A stretch of 64,000 nt of DNA, taken from Pseudomonas capeferrum. GTDB lineage: Bacteria; Pseudomonadota; Gammaproteobacteria; Pseudomonadales; Pseudomonadaceae. Positions 1-8,396 of the stretch are shown here, piece after piece. Position 1 is the stretch's first letter; the number at the start of each line of letters is the position of its first letter. Under the pieces are notes generated by a model. That model searched no databases. It was not told where the DNA came from and saw only the letters and a list, made by a program, of their open reading frames with translations. The stretch spans positions 281,430 to 345,429 of the forward strand of contig NZ_JMIT01000005.1 of assembly GCF_000731675.1 (NCBI RefSeq), given 5' to 3'. Both the position numbers and the translations under genes were made by a program.

Positions 1-412
1 GGCGGCCCGACTTGAACTTGTTCGGGCGCTGGCCAACGACCTCGTCCTGCTGGTAGCCGGTGATGCGCATGAAGGCGCGGTTGACGTGCACGATCAAGCC
101 TTGGCGGTCGGTCACCAGCACGCCTTCGAGGGTACTGTCGAACACCGCCGCCGCCATGCGCAGCCGCTCGCGGTCCTCGCCGCGCAGACGCACGCCGATG
201 CCGATGAAATTCAGCAGCCGCGCGCGCGAAACGAAGATCAGCACCGCGCTGAACAACACCCAGATAACCACATTGATCTGCTGCCCCACGGTCAGCGCCA
301 GCGGGTCGTCAGTCATACCCTGCAGCAGTACCTGGGCCAGCACCAGCCAGAGGATCGACAGCACCACATAGAGCGCTGCCATGCGCAAGGCGTCGCGAAC
401 GGAAACAGACAT
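1..412 (-). CDS. Membrane-anchored PAS sensor protein, N-terminal part (truncated by window edge)
   Basis: Reading leftward from an ATG at 410-412, the frame stays open to base 1 (137 residues). Residues 8-28 and about 43-63 are hydrophobic and look like two membrane helices. They are followed by a PAS-type segment: an AAVFDSTLEGVLVTD start, then VNRAF and ITGY-like signatures. Proteins that start this way in Pseudomonas usually continue into GGDEF and/or EAL domains, so a cyclic-di-GMP enzyme is likely, but the output domain lies outside the window. It is divergent from desA. No strong Shine-Dalgarno precedes the chosen ATG, so the start is uncertain. Confidence 0.7.
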   Translation of the reverse strand, partial: MSVSVRDALRMAALYVVLSILWLVLAQVLLQGMTDDPLALTVGQQINVVIWVLFSAVLIFVSRARLLNFIGIGVRLRGEDRERLRMAAAVFDSTLEGVLVTDRQGLIVHVNRAFMRITGYQQDEVVGQRPNKFKSGR

Positions 413-559
413 GTCGGGGGGAGTGGCCCTTGAACGAAGATCAGGCATTATAAAGGTTGAAACATGTCGTGACGTCCTATCTGAATGGGTGACTGGTTTT
501 ATTTCCCTGCCAAGGGATAATCATGCACTTCCCCTGTGTTCTCGAGGGTTTTAACACCT

Positions 560-1744
560 ATGTGGTACAACGGCCTGCTCGACTTGTCGGCCTGGCAACT
601 GGTCGGCATCACACTGCTGATGACCCATGTGACCATCGTCAGCGTCACGGTTTACCTGCATCGCTACTCCGCGCACCGGGCCTTGGAGCTCAATGGCGCG
701 CTCAAGCACTTCTTCCGCTTCTGGCTGTGGCTGACCACGGCGCAGAACACCCGCGAGTGGACCGCCGTCCACCGCAAGCACCACGCCAAGTGCGAAACCC
801 CGGACGACCCGCACAGCCCGGTTCACAAGGGCTTGAGCACGGTCCTGCGCAAAGGCGCCGAACTCTACCGCGAAGAGGCGCGCAACCCCGAAACCTTGCG
901 CATCTACGGCAAGAACTGCCCGGACGACTGGATCGAGCGCAACCTCTACTCGCGCTACAAGCTGGGCGGCATTGCCCTGCTGGCAGTGATCGACCTGCTG
1001 CTGTTCGGCACCCTCGGCATCACCGTCTGGGCGGTGCAGATGATGTGGATTCCGTTCTGGGCTGCCGGTGTGGTCAACGGCCTTGGCCATGCGGTGGGCT
1101 ACCGCAATTTCGAATGCCGTGACGCCGCCACCAACCTGGTGCCGTGGGGCATCGTCATCGGTGGCGAAGAGCTGCACAACAACCACCACACCTACCCCAA
1201 CTCGGCCAAGCTCTCGGTCAAGCGCTGGGAGTTCGACATGGGCTGGGCCTGGATCCGCCTGTTCTGCATGTTGCGCCTGGCCAAGGTGCAGCGCGTGGCA
1301 CCGATCGCCCACCGGGTAGAAGGCAAGGCCAACCTGGACATGGACACCGCCATGGCCATCCTCAACAACCGCTTCCAGATCATGGCCCAGTACCGCAAGC
1401 TGGTGATCGTCCCGCTGGTCCAGCAGGAACTGGCCAAAGTCGATGCGTCGGTACGCCACCGCTTCCGCCGCGCCAAGCGCCTGCTGTCGCGCGAGACCAG
1501 CCTGCTGGAGGACCGCCACCACGTACGCATCGAGTCGCTGCTCGCACACAGCCAGGCGCTCAAGGTCATCTACGAAAAGCGCCTGGCCTTGCAGCAAATC
1601 TGGGCGCGCACCAGCGCCAATGGCCACGACATGCTCGCCGCCATGAAGGACTGGGTGCACGAGGCCGAAGCCAGCGGTATTCACGCCCTGCACGACTTCG
1701 CCGCACAGCTCAAGACCTACTCCCTGCGCCCCACCGGCGCCTGA
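560..1744 (+). CDS. desA: Delta-9 fatty acid desaturase DesA
   Basis: Membrane di-iron fatty acid desaturase (394 aa). It introduces a cis double bond into acyl chains and adjusts membrane fluidity. The three histidine boxes are visible: HRYSAHR (34-40), HRKHH (71-75) and HNNHH (206-210). Hydrophobic helices lie at about 12-32, 48-60 and 135-165, and an extended basic, alpha-helical C-terminal tail follows residue 260. The frame opens at a GTG at 536, but the ATG at 560 gives the MWY start usual for Pseudomonas DesA and has GAGGG 11 bases upstream, so I chose it. The neighbouring PAS sensor and diguanylate cyclase match the P. aeruginosa desA neighbourhood as I recall it. Confidence 0.88.
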   Translation: MWYNGLLDLSAWQLVGITLLMTHVTIVSVTVYLHRYSAHRALELNGALKHFFRFWLWLTTAQNTREWTAVHRKHHAKCETPDDPHSPVHKGLSTVLRKGAELYREEARNPETLRIYGKNCPDDWIERNLYSRYKLGGIALLAVIDLLLFGTLGITVWAVQMMWIPFWAAGVVNGLGHAVGYRNFECRDAATNLVPWGIVIGGEELHNNHHTYPNSAKLSVKRWEFDMGWAWIRLFCMLRLAKVQRVAPIAHRVEGKANLDMDTAMAILNNRFQIMAQYRKLVIVPLVQQELAKVDASVRHRFRRAKRLLSRETSLLEDRHHVRIESLLAHSQALKVIYEKRLALQQIWARTSANGHDMLAAMKDWVHEAEASGIHALHDFAAQLKTYSLRPTGA

Positions 1745-1886
1745 AGGCCATTGATCGGCACGCCCTGCTGTCAGGGTGTGCCGCTCGGAACTTCCCCCTC
1801 TGGTTTCGACTCCAACCCGGCACATCGCCCGCGTGGCGGGCCTGATGCCGGCCGCACGCTTCCTTGTCGAGACTCGCTCCGTGCAC

Positions 1887-2876
1887 ATGGCCAAAAAATT
1901 TCCAACATCGCTGCCCGGCACCCCACGTCCAGAAGCCGCCCAAACCTTGCTGGCCCTGCTTCACGCCCAAGGCGAAGTCGCGCGCCTGAGTGAGCGCGAA
2001 CAGCTGTTCAGTTCATTGCTCGACAGCGTCAACGCCGTGCTTTGGGCGTTCGACTGGGAAGCCCGCCAGGTGCTGTACGTCAGCCCTGCCTACGAACGCA
2101 TCTTTGGCCGCCCGGCCAGCCTGGTGCTGGCCGACTACAACGAGTGGCGCGACAGCATCTACCCCGACGACCTCGAATACGCCGAGCGCAGCCTGGCCCA
2201 GGTGCTGCTCAAAGGTTCGGTGGAAGACCGCGAGTACCGCATCCTCAATGCCGAAGGCCAGGTGCGCTGGCTGAGCGACAAGTGCTACATCAACCAGCAG
2301 CGCGAGGGCGAGCAGCGGGTGATCGTTGTCGGCATCGCCGAGGACATCACCGAGAAGAAGCAGCTTGAAGGCGAACTGCATCGCCTGGCCACCACCGACG
2401 TGCTGACCCAAAGCAGCAACCGCCGGCACTTCTTCGAATGCGCCCAACAGGCGTTCGAAAGCGCCCGCGAGGACGGCACGCCCCTGGCATTCCTGCTGCT
2501 GGATATCGACGACTTCAAGCAGGTCAATGACAGTTACGGCCACCAGGAAGGCGACCAGGTACTGCAGCGCATCGCTGACAGCGGCAAAGCCGTGCTACGC
2601 CGGGGCGACCAGTTCGGGCGTATTGGTGGCGAGGAGTTTGCGGCAGTGTTCCCTGGCTGCAATGCGCAGGTGGCAGAGCAGATTGCCGAGCGTTTGCAAC
2701 GCGAGATCCAACGGCTGAGTTTCAGCCATGGCGATCACGAATATGGTGTGACCGTGAGCCAGGGGCTGACGGCGTTGAGCGACGAGGACGAGTCCCTGGA
2801 CAGCCTGTTCGCCCGCGCCGATGCGGCGATGTACCGGGCCAAACGCCAGGGGAAGAACCAGATCGTACGGGGGTAG
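1887..2876 (+). CDS. PAS-GGDEF diguanylate cyclase
   Basis: Cytoplasmic protein of 329 aa. A PAS/PAC module (about residues 30-165) is followed by a GGDEF domain that makes cyclic di-GMP from two GTP. The active-site loop reads GGEEF (247-251), a functional variant. The product-inhibition site RxxD is present as RRGD five residues upstream, so feedback inhibition is expected. The PAC part reads EYRILNAEGQVRWL. No membrane segment is visible, so the signal is probably cytosolic (redox, oxygen or a ligand). The frame is open from 1776, but the ATG at 1887 starts the MAKKF form typical of its relatives. No clear ribosome site decides between them. Confidence 0.85.
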   Translation: MAKKFPTSLPGTPRPEAAQTLLALLHAQGEVARLSEREQLFSSLLDSVNAVLWAFDWEARQVLYVSPAYERIFGRPASLVLADYNEWRDSIYPDDLEYAERSLAQVLLKGSVEDREYRILNAEGQVRWLSDKCYINQQREGEQRVIVVGIAEDITEKKQLEGELHRLATTDVLTQSSNRRHFFECAQQAFESAREDGTPLAFLLLDIDDFKQVNDSYGHQEGDQVLQRIADSGKAVLRRGDQFGRIGGEEFAAVFPGCNAQVAEQIAERLQREIQRLSFSHGDHEYGVTVSQGLTALSDEDESLDSLFARADAAMYRAKRQGKNQIVRG

Positions 2877-3124
2877 TTAGGTGAAATCTTTCTCGCCTGC
2901 GACACGCTCAGAGTCGCGATTGAAATTCCACAAAACAATACATAGATCGCTGTAGGAAACTTCTGAAAAACCAAGTCTATTAATATAACAACAAAAGTTC
3001 TTACAGTGATTCAGCGGTGTCGCGTGGGAAAAATCTAAAATTAATTCCTGAGCACCACTGAGCAAACAACTGCTTAATACCATGTGACATCATCAAGCCT
3101 GTCGTAAAGGTCTCTAGGTGACAC
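2877..3124. other. Lower-GC intergenic stretch upstream of the PemK-like gene
   Basis: The 248 bases between the diguanylate cyclase and the PemK-like gene are AT-richer than both neighbours. The only minus-strand reading frame (to about 3083) has unusual codon use and no Shine-Dalgarno, so I do not call it. The stretch probably carries the toxin promoter and may mark the left side of an acquired segment. Confidence 0.45.
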
Positions 3125-3580
3125 ATGGCTATCAAATTCGAGCCGAGGGTAGGGCAAATACTGGAATGCAATTATGGGGAGTACAGGATCGGTAGATCAG
3201 CAGCGGATCCCCCCTGCCTTTACGATTTCCGCTTGAAACCTGAAATGGTAAAAAATCGACTGGTGGTGGTCCTTAATGGCAAAATCGATTCCAACGCGTG
3301 CATTGTGGTGCCGCTCTCGTCCACAAGAGATGCCGGAAAGCTGAGTCGAGGGTGGCATGTAGAGATACCTGCACACCTGATTGAAGAGCTGCCTTACTTC
3401 AAACAACGAATCCGCTGGGCAAAATCTGACTTGGTGGCGCAAGTGAGCAGAGAGCGCTTGTTTAAACCCAGACAGATTGGGCGGGGTCATCTTGACCTGA
3501 TACTGACTCGCGAAGTTGTGGAACATCTACAACGCGCCGTGATCAAAGTCATGAATGCAGCATCCTTACTCAAGATTTGA
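3125..3580 (+). CDS. PemK/MazF-like toxin-family protein, no antitoxin visible
   Basis: Protein of 151 aa resembling the PemK/MazF RNase fold. An N-terminal strand (GQILECNYGEYRIG) is followed by KNRLVVVLNGK and then IVVPLSST, the usual order of strands in this family, but the N-terminal loop is longer than in classical MazF (about 110 aa). Family members are mRNA interferases; activity here is inferred only. No antitoxin-sized gene lies next to it on the same strand: the 248 bases upstream have no convincing ORF, and a strong hairpin follows. Base composition at 2880-3600 is visibly lower in G+C than the flanks, which suggests acquisition. Confidence 0.65.
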   Translation: MAIKFEPRVGQILECNYGEYRIGRSAADPPCLYDFRLKPEMVKNRLVVVLNGKIDSNACIVVPLSSTRDAGKLSRGWHVEIPAHLIEELPYFKQRIRWAKSDLVAQVSRERLFKPRQIGRGHLDLILTREVVEHLQRAVIKVMNAASLLKI

Positions 3581-3657
3581 CAACAACAGCCTTCTCGATT
3601 ATCGTGCCCACGTAGCCCTTAGAGGCACTTAGCGTTTTATTCCCCTTGAGGGACCTG

Positions 3658-3683
3658 CAAAACCCAGCCTAGGCTGGGTTTTG
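3658..3683. terminator. Rho-independent terminator after the PemK-like gene
   Basis: A perfect palindrome built on AAAACCCAGCCT and its complement, so the stem ends in A and T runs. It lies between the ends of the convergent PemK-like and HDOD genes and can serve both strands. Confidence 0.75.
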
Positions 3684-3754
3684 TCATTTCAGGCAGACCC
3701 CGAACGGGTGCAAGCGTGAACCCAGAGGGCGGTTCATGCGGCTTTCTCATGATC

Positions 3755-5017
3755 TCAGGTATCCGCCCCATTTTCGTCCGCAGGTGATTCTTCACCCTGC
3801 GGCTTCACCTCAGGGTTTTCCACCTTGCGCAACCGGCTCAGCTCCGGCAAGCCGATCTTCAGCAGCCGCGCAGTCTTGTTACTGGCAACCGGCTCCAACC
3901 CATGACCCGCCGGCAGCCGCGACAATTGCCCGGCCAGGTTCATCGCCAGGATCTCCCGCGAATACACGCCACCGCCCAGTTGGTAAACCGCCGCGATCAA
4001 TTCGCGCAGCGCCAGTGGCAAGCGCCAGCGCGTGCGCAATGCCGAACCAAACGCTGCGCCGTATTCATCCAGTGACTGCTGCACCCTGCCCTCGTCCAGC
4101 TCCCCACCGGCCAGGCGCCACTCCTGCAGGCAACGCAACACCGCCAGGTCACCCAGGCAGTGCAGCAGCCCCGCGCAGTAGCAACGCCCTTCGTCCAGTT
4201 CGAGCCTGCGCGCCAGGCTGCGACCGTATTCGGCACAGTGCAGCGAGAGGTTCCAGTAGTGGGCCGCATGCTGCGCCAGCAGCGGGTCACTCAGCCGTGC
4301 GCTGCGCTTGAGCGTCATGCCCAGGATCAGGTTCATGCTCTGGGTACTGCCAAGCTTGTTCAACGCCTGCAGCAAGGTCTGCACGGGCGCATCGCGGTGC
4401 AGGGCAGCGCTGTTGGCGGCGGCGATCAGCACCGCAGTGACCTGCGGGTCGTTGCGCACTTCCTCCTCGAGCACCTTCAGGTTCAGGCCCTGGGGGTTCA
4501 GCGCCCGCTTGATCGCCACCTGCACATCGGCCAGCAGCGGCCCACCATCGGCGGTAGCGCGGCGCTGTTCCAGGTAACCAGGCAGGCTGGCACCCGGCTG
4601 CAAGTGCGGCACCGGGCAGGCGATTTCCTCGCCCACGGCCAGCAGCAGCTCTTCAAGACGCTTGCGCAGGTTTTCCAGGTTCAGTGGCTTGCTCAGATAA
4701 GCCGTGGGGTGCAACGGCAACGCCTCGCGCACACTGGCGCTGTCGCTGCGGTTGCTCATCAGAATGAACGGCAACCCAGGGCCCTTGGCGCGCACCTTGC
4801 GCAGCAGGTCGAGGCCATCGACGCCGGCCAGCTCACGCGCAGCGATGATCAGGTCGGGCTTGCTCGATAGCGCGGTCAGTGCCTGCGAGCCGTCGGCGCA
4901 GACCTGCAGCCGGGCATCGCAACGCACGCTGAGCAGCATCTCCTTGAGCATGTCACGCACCCACGGGTCGCCTTCGACTATCAATACGCAAGGTGGGGTG
5001 GGGTCTACAGCGCTCAT
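3755..5017 (-). CDS. HDOD-domain protein with degenerate response-regulator receiver
   Basis: Protein of 420 aa with an N-terminal receiver domain (about 10-130) and an HDOD domain (about 160-370). In the receiver, the residue where the phospho-acceptor Asp belongs is Ala60 (PDLIIAARELAGVDG), and the acidic pair is EGD rather than DDD. Lys110 (LSKP) is kept. It should therefore not be phosphorylated in the usual way. HDOD domains are non-catalytic relatives of HD phosphohydrolases, often tied to signalling and surface behaviour. The start is the ATG at 5017, with AGGAG seven bases upstream; an open frame to 5047 lacks such a site. It lies downstream of gabDT on the same strand but behind a terminator, so it is probably a separate transcript. 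Confidence 0.85.
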   Translation of the reverse strand: MSAVDPTPPCVLIVEGDPWVRDMLKEMLLSVRCDARLQVCADGSQALTALSSKPDLIIAARELAGVDGLDLLRKVRAKGPGLPFILMSNRSDSASVREALPLHPTAYLSKPLNLENLRKRLEELLLAVGEEIACPVPHLQPGASLPGYLEQRRATADGGPLLADVQVAIKRALNPQGLNLKVLEEEVRNDPQVTAVLIAAANSAALHRDAPVQTLLQALNKLGSTQSMNLILGMTLKRSARLSDPLLAQHAAHYWNLSLHCAEYGRSLARRLELDEGRCYCAGLLHCLGDLAVLRCLQEWRLAGGELDEGRVQQSLDEYGAAFGSALRTRWRLPLALRELIAAVYQLGGGVYSREILAMNLAGQLSRLPAGHGLEPVASNKTARLLKIGLPELSRLRKVENPEVKPQGEESPADENGADT

Positions 5018-5112
5018 GGCCAACTCCTGAATATCCCTGACACGCAATCCGTCGCAGCTTCCTGGGCAAGTCCTGCGTCAACCATAGCGCCCCTCAGGTT
5101 TTCTGGGCACAA

Positions 5113-5138
5113 AAAAAACCCGCCGAAGCGGGTTTTTT
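5113..5138. terminator. Bidirectional-type terminator downstream of gabT
   Basis: A stem of AAAAAACCCGC paired with GCGGGTTTTTT around a CGAA loop, 16 bases past the gabT stop codon. The T-run on the minus strand fits termination of gabT before the HDOD gene. Confidence 0.88.
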
Positions 5139-5153
5139 CAGAAGCGCGTCACA

Positions 5154-6431
5154 TTAGGCGAGTTCAGCGAAGCACTCTTCGATGATGGCCAGGCCTTTGT
5201 CCAGCAGCGCGTCTTCGGCGGTCAGCGGGACCAGGATACGCAGGACGTTGCCGTAGGTGCCGCACGACAGCAGGATCAGACCCTTGTCACGTGCCTTGGC
5301 AACTACTTGGCCAACGGCAGCGGCATTCGGGGTGTGAGTGCCTTTCTCGAAGACTTCGACAGCAATCATCGAGCCCATACCACGGATGTCACCGATGATC
5401 GGGTTTTTGTCCTGGATCTTGCGCAGGCCGGCAACCAGGTGCTCGCCAACGGCCTTGCTGCGGTCCAGCAGTTTTTCTTCTTCGAACACTTGGATCACGG
5501 CCAGGGCCGCGGCGCAAGCGATCGGCGAACCGGCGTAGGTGCCGCCCAGGCCACCTGGGGCGATGGCGTCCATGTACTCGGCCTTGCCGCACACACCGGC
5601 CAGCGGGAAGCCGCCAGCGATCGACTTGGCGAAGGTGGTCAGGTCAGGCGCGACGCCCATCTGCTCCATGGCGAAGAAGGTGCCAGTACGGCCAGCGCCG
5701 GTCTGTACTTCGTCGGCGATCAGCAGGATGCCGTGCTGGTCGCACAGGGCGCGCAGGCGCTGCATCAGCTCTTTCGGCGCCGGCAGGAAGCCACCTTCAC
5801 CCTGAACAGGCTCCAGGATGATCGCGGCGATGTCCTTAGGCTCGGCATCGTTCTTGAAGATGCGCTCGACCGAAGCGATGGCGTCGTCGACGCTCACACC
5901 GTGCAGTTCGTTCGGGAACAGTGCGCGGAAGATGCCGCCTGGCATCAGTCCCATGCCAGCGGAGTACGGCACAACCTTGCCGGTCAGGCCCAGGGTCATC
6001 ATGGTACGGCCGTGGTAAGCGCCGGTGAAGGCGATCACGCCAGCACGGCCAGTGGCCGCACGGGCGATCTTGACGGCGTTTTCAACGGCTTCGGAGCCGG
6101 TGGTGACCAGCAGGGTCTTCTTGTCGAAGTTGCCTGGGACCAGCTTGTTGATCTTCTCGCACAGCTCTACGTAGGGTTCGTAGGCCAGCACCTGGAAGCA
6201 GGTGTGGCTGACTTTGGTCAGCTGTTCTTGCACAGCTGCAACCACTTTCGGGTGCAGGTGGCCGGTGTTCAGTACAGCGATGCCGCCGGCGAAGTCGATC
6301 AGTTCGCGGCCTTCAACGTCGATCACGGTCGAGTTCTTCGCGGTATCAACGAAGATCGGGTGAATTTGGCCGACGCCACGTGGGACGGCAGCTACACGGC
6401 GTTGCATCAAGGATTCGTTGGTCTTGCTCAT
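5154..6431 (-). CDS. gabT: 4-aminobutyrate aminotransferase GabT
   Basis: Class III PLP-dependent aminotransferase (425 aa). It moves the amino group of GABA (and commonly 5-aminovalerate) to 2-oxoglutarate, giving succinate semialdehyde and glutamate. The PLP-lysine motif is TTFAKSIAGG, and the cofactor-binding TGSEAVENAVKIAR and ADEVQTGAGRTG segments are intact. Length and ends match the family. The ATG at 6431 is preceded by a GAGGGC ribosome site. It lies downstream of gabD on the same strand with about 180 bases between them, forming the two-step GABA-to-succinate pathway. Confidence 0.95.
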   Translation of the reverse strand: MSKTNESLMQRRVAAVPRGVGQIHPIFVDTAKNSTVIDVEGRELIDFAGGIAVLNTGHLHPKVVAAVQEQLTKVSHTCFQVLAYEPYVELCEKINKLVPGNFDKKTLLVTTGSEAVENAVKIARAATGRAGVIAFTGAYHGRTMMTLGLTGKVVPYSAGMGLMPGGIFRALFPNELHGVSVDDAIASVERIFKNDAEPKDIAAIILEPVQGEGGFLPAPKELMQRLRALCDQHGILLIADEVQTGAGRTGTFFAMEQMGVAPDLTTFAKSIAGGFPLAGVCGKAEYMDAIAPGGLGGTYAGSPIACAAALAVIQVFEEEKLLDRSKAVGEHLVAGLRKIQDKNPIIGDIRGMGSMIAVEVFEKGTHTPNAAAVGQVVAKARDKGLILLSCGTYGNVLRILVPLTAEDALLDKGLAIIEECFAELA

Positions 6432-6613
6432 AATGCCCTCATTGCGCCGATCGGAATGGCGCTTTTATTCGGGGGTGGCTGGGAGTGCTCGCGCACAGTA
6501 TTCGTTGATCGACTGCCGTGAACGCCCTGGCCACCAGGTATTGCATGTAAAAAAGGCCAGCGAGACGTCGCTCTCGCGCCCCGCTGGCAGAGGTAAAGCC
6601 TTTTAACCGGTGA

Positions 6614-8056
6614 TCAGACGCTGATGCACAGGTATTTGATTTCGAGGTAGTCCTCGATACCGTATTTGGAACCTTCGCGGCCCAGGCCCGAAGCCTTGAT
6701 GCCGCCGAACGGCGCGACTTCGTTGGAGATCAGGCCGGTGTTGATGCCGACCATGCCGTATTCCAGGGCCTCGGCAACACGGAACACACGGCTCATGTCA
6801 CGGGCGTAGAAGTACGAAGCCAGGCCGAACTCGGTGTCGTTGGACATGGCGATGACTTCGGCTTCGTCCTGGAAGCGGAACAGCGGCGCCAACGGGCCGA
6901 AGGTCTCTTCCTTGGCGACAGCAGCAGTCTTCGGCACGTTGACCAGGATGGTCGGCTCGAAGAAGTTGCCTTCGATCAGCTTGCCACCGGCCAGCACCTT
7001 GGCGCCTTTGGCGACCGCGTCTTCGATGTGCTCCTGGACCTTGGCGACAGCCTTGCCGTCGATCAGCGGGCCGGTGGTGGTGCCGTCTTCCAGACCGTTA
7101 CCGATCTTCAGCTTGGCCACTGCGGCGGCCAGCTTCTCGGCGAACGCGTCGTACACGCCGTCCTGCACGTAGATACGGTTGGCGCAGACGCAGGTCTGGC
7201 CGTTGTTGCGGTACTTGGAGATGATCGCGCCCTCGACGGCCTTGTCCAGGTCGGCGTCGTCGAACACGATGAACGGGGCGTTGCCGCCCAGCTCCAGGGA
7301 AACCTTCTTGATGTCCTTGGCGCATTCTTGCATCAGCTGGCGACCGATTTCGGTCGAGCCGGTGAAGGACAGTTTGCGTACCAGGGAGTTGCCGGTCAGC
7401 TCGCCGCCGACTTCGCCAGCGCTGCCGGTGACGACGCTCAGCACGCCAGCCGGAATACCGGCACGGTGAGCCAGCTCGACCAGGGCCAGGGCGGAGTACG
7501 GGGTCTGCGAAGCAGGCTTGAGCACCATGGTGCAGCCCGCGGCCAGGGCCGGGCCGGCTTTACGGGTGATCATCGCCGCCGGGAAGTTCCACGGGGTAAT
7601 GGCCGCGGTAACGCCGATTGGCTGCTTGATGACGATCAGGCGCTTGTCGGGCTGGTGGCCCGGGATGGTGTCACCGTAGACGCGCTTGGCTTCTTCGGCG
7701 AACCACTCGATGAACGAGGCCGCGTAGGCGATTTCGCCCTTGGCTTCGGCCAGTGGCTTGCCTTGCTCGGTGGTCATCAGGCGAGCCAGGTCATCCTGGT
7801 TCTCGATCATCAGTTCGAACCAACGACGCAGCTTGGCCGAACGCTCTTTGGCGGTCAGGGCACGCCAGGCCGGCAGGGCCTTGTCGGCGGCTTCGATGGC
7901 GCGGCGGGTTTCCGCGGTGCCCATCTTCGGCACGGTACCGATGACTTCGCCGGTGGCCGGGTTGGTCACCTTGATGGTCTGGCCATTGTCCGCATCCAGC
8001 CACTCACCATTGATATAGGCTTGCTGGCGGAACAACTGAGCGTCTTTGAGCTGCAT
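6614..8056 (-). CDS. gabD: NADP-dependent succinate-semialdehyde dehydrogenase GabD
   Basis: Aldehyde dehydrogenase of 480 aa that oxidises succinate semialdehyde (and glutarate semialdehyde in P. putida lysine breakdown) to the acid. The catalytic Glu lies in KVSLELGGNAPF and the nucleophilic Cys in NNGQTCVCANR. The TPWNFP and FTGSTEIGRQL cofactor motifs are present. The frame runs open to 8095, but MQLKDAQLF at 8056 is the usual GabD start and has GGGAAG upstream. With gabT it completes conversion of GABA to succinate. A palindrome at 8110-8127 in the promoter region may be its operator. Confidence 0.95.
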   Translation of the reverse strand: MQLKDAQLFRQQAYINGEWLDADNGQTIKVTNPATGEVIGTVPKMGTAETRRAIEAADKALPAWRALTAKERSAKLRRWFELMIENQDDLARLMTTEQGKPLAEAKGEIAYAASFIEWFAEEAKRVYGDTIPGHQPDKRLIVIKQPIGVTAAITPWNFPAAMITRKAGPALAAGCTMVLKPASQTPYSALALVELAHRAGIPAGVLSVVTGSAGEVGGELTGNSLVRKLSFTGSTEIGRQLMQECAKDIKKVSLELGGNAPFIVFDDADLDKAVEGAIISKYRNNGQTCVCANRIYVQDGVYDAFAEKLAAAVAKLKIGNGLEDGTTTGPLIDGKAVAKVQEHIEDAVAKGAKVLAGGKLIEGNFFEPTILVNVPKTAAVAKEETFGPLAPLFRFQDEAEVIAMSNDTEFGLASYFYARDMSRVFRVAEALEYGMVGINTGLISNEVAPFGGIKASGLGREGSKYGIEDYLEIKYLCISV

Positions 8057-8109
8057 GTCGGCTTCCCGAATTGTTGATTGTTGAAAAGCGCCCAAAGCAG
8101 GGCATCGAG

Positions 8110-8127
8110 CGTTTGAAATCTCAAACG
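8110..8127. promoter_or_regulatory. Candidate operator palindrome upstream of gabD
   Basis: CGTTTGAAATCTCAAACG has perfect 7-base arms around a 4-base centre and lies about 54-71 bases upstream of the gabD start, where a regulator could act. The protein that binds it is unknown. No regulator gene is adjacent. Confidence 0.4.
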
Positions 8128-8160
8128 AATGCTAAGCGGCTGCTGGGGTGTAGGACAATA

Positions 8161-8196
8161 GGCTGTTCGAAAAAAAGAACGAATGGTTGAACAGCC
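8161..8196. repeat. Imperfect hairpin with 8-base arms upstream of gabD
   Basis: GGCTGTTC and GAACAGCC enclose an A-rich 20-base loop. It sits about 105 bases upstream of the gabD start. It could be part of the gabD control region or an RNA hairpin; nothing decides. Confidence 0.3.
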
Positions 8197-8274
8197 CATC
8201 TGAAATCGCCCGCAGAACGGCCGCTACAGGGTAGACGATCGGGCGGGGAGAAATGTGAAAGGGGGGTGTTTGGC

Positions 8275-8325
8275 GTGAGATTTTCAGCGCCTGTGAGATC
8301 GAGCGCCGCGCGGGCGGCGCTCGAT
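8275..8325. repeat. Palindromic intergenic repeat, copy 1
   Basis: Contains arms ATCGAGCGCCGC and GCGGCGCTCGAT (8298-8309, 8314-8325) with a 4-base loop. The preceding 8275-8306 matches 46928-46959 with three differences in 32 bases. It is therefore a dispersed repeat element, here past the 3' end of astA. Confidence 0.7.
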
Positions 8326-8396
8326 TTGCGCCCCACCTCAAAACCCAAGGCAAGCGCCCGAAAGCCACACCTCTCTGATCACAAAACGATCAAACC

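Noticed and set aside
551..1921. A 456-codon minus-strand frame opposite desA
   Set aside because: Runs antisense to a gene with clear His-box motifs, shows no domain, and has the composition of a shadow frame.
7028..8077. A 349-codon plus-strand frame opposite gabD
   Set aside because: Antisense shadow of a well-conserved dehydrogenase; no start signal or family features.
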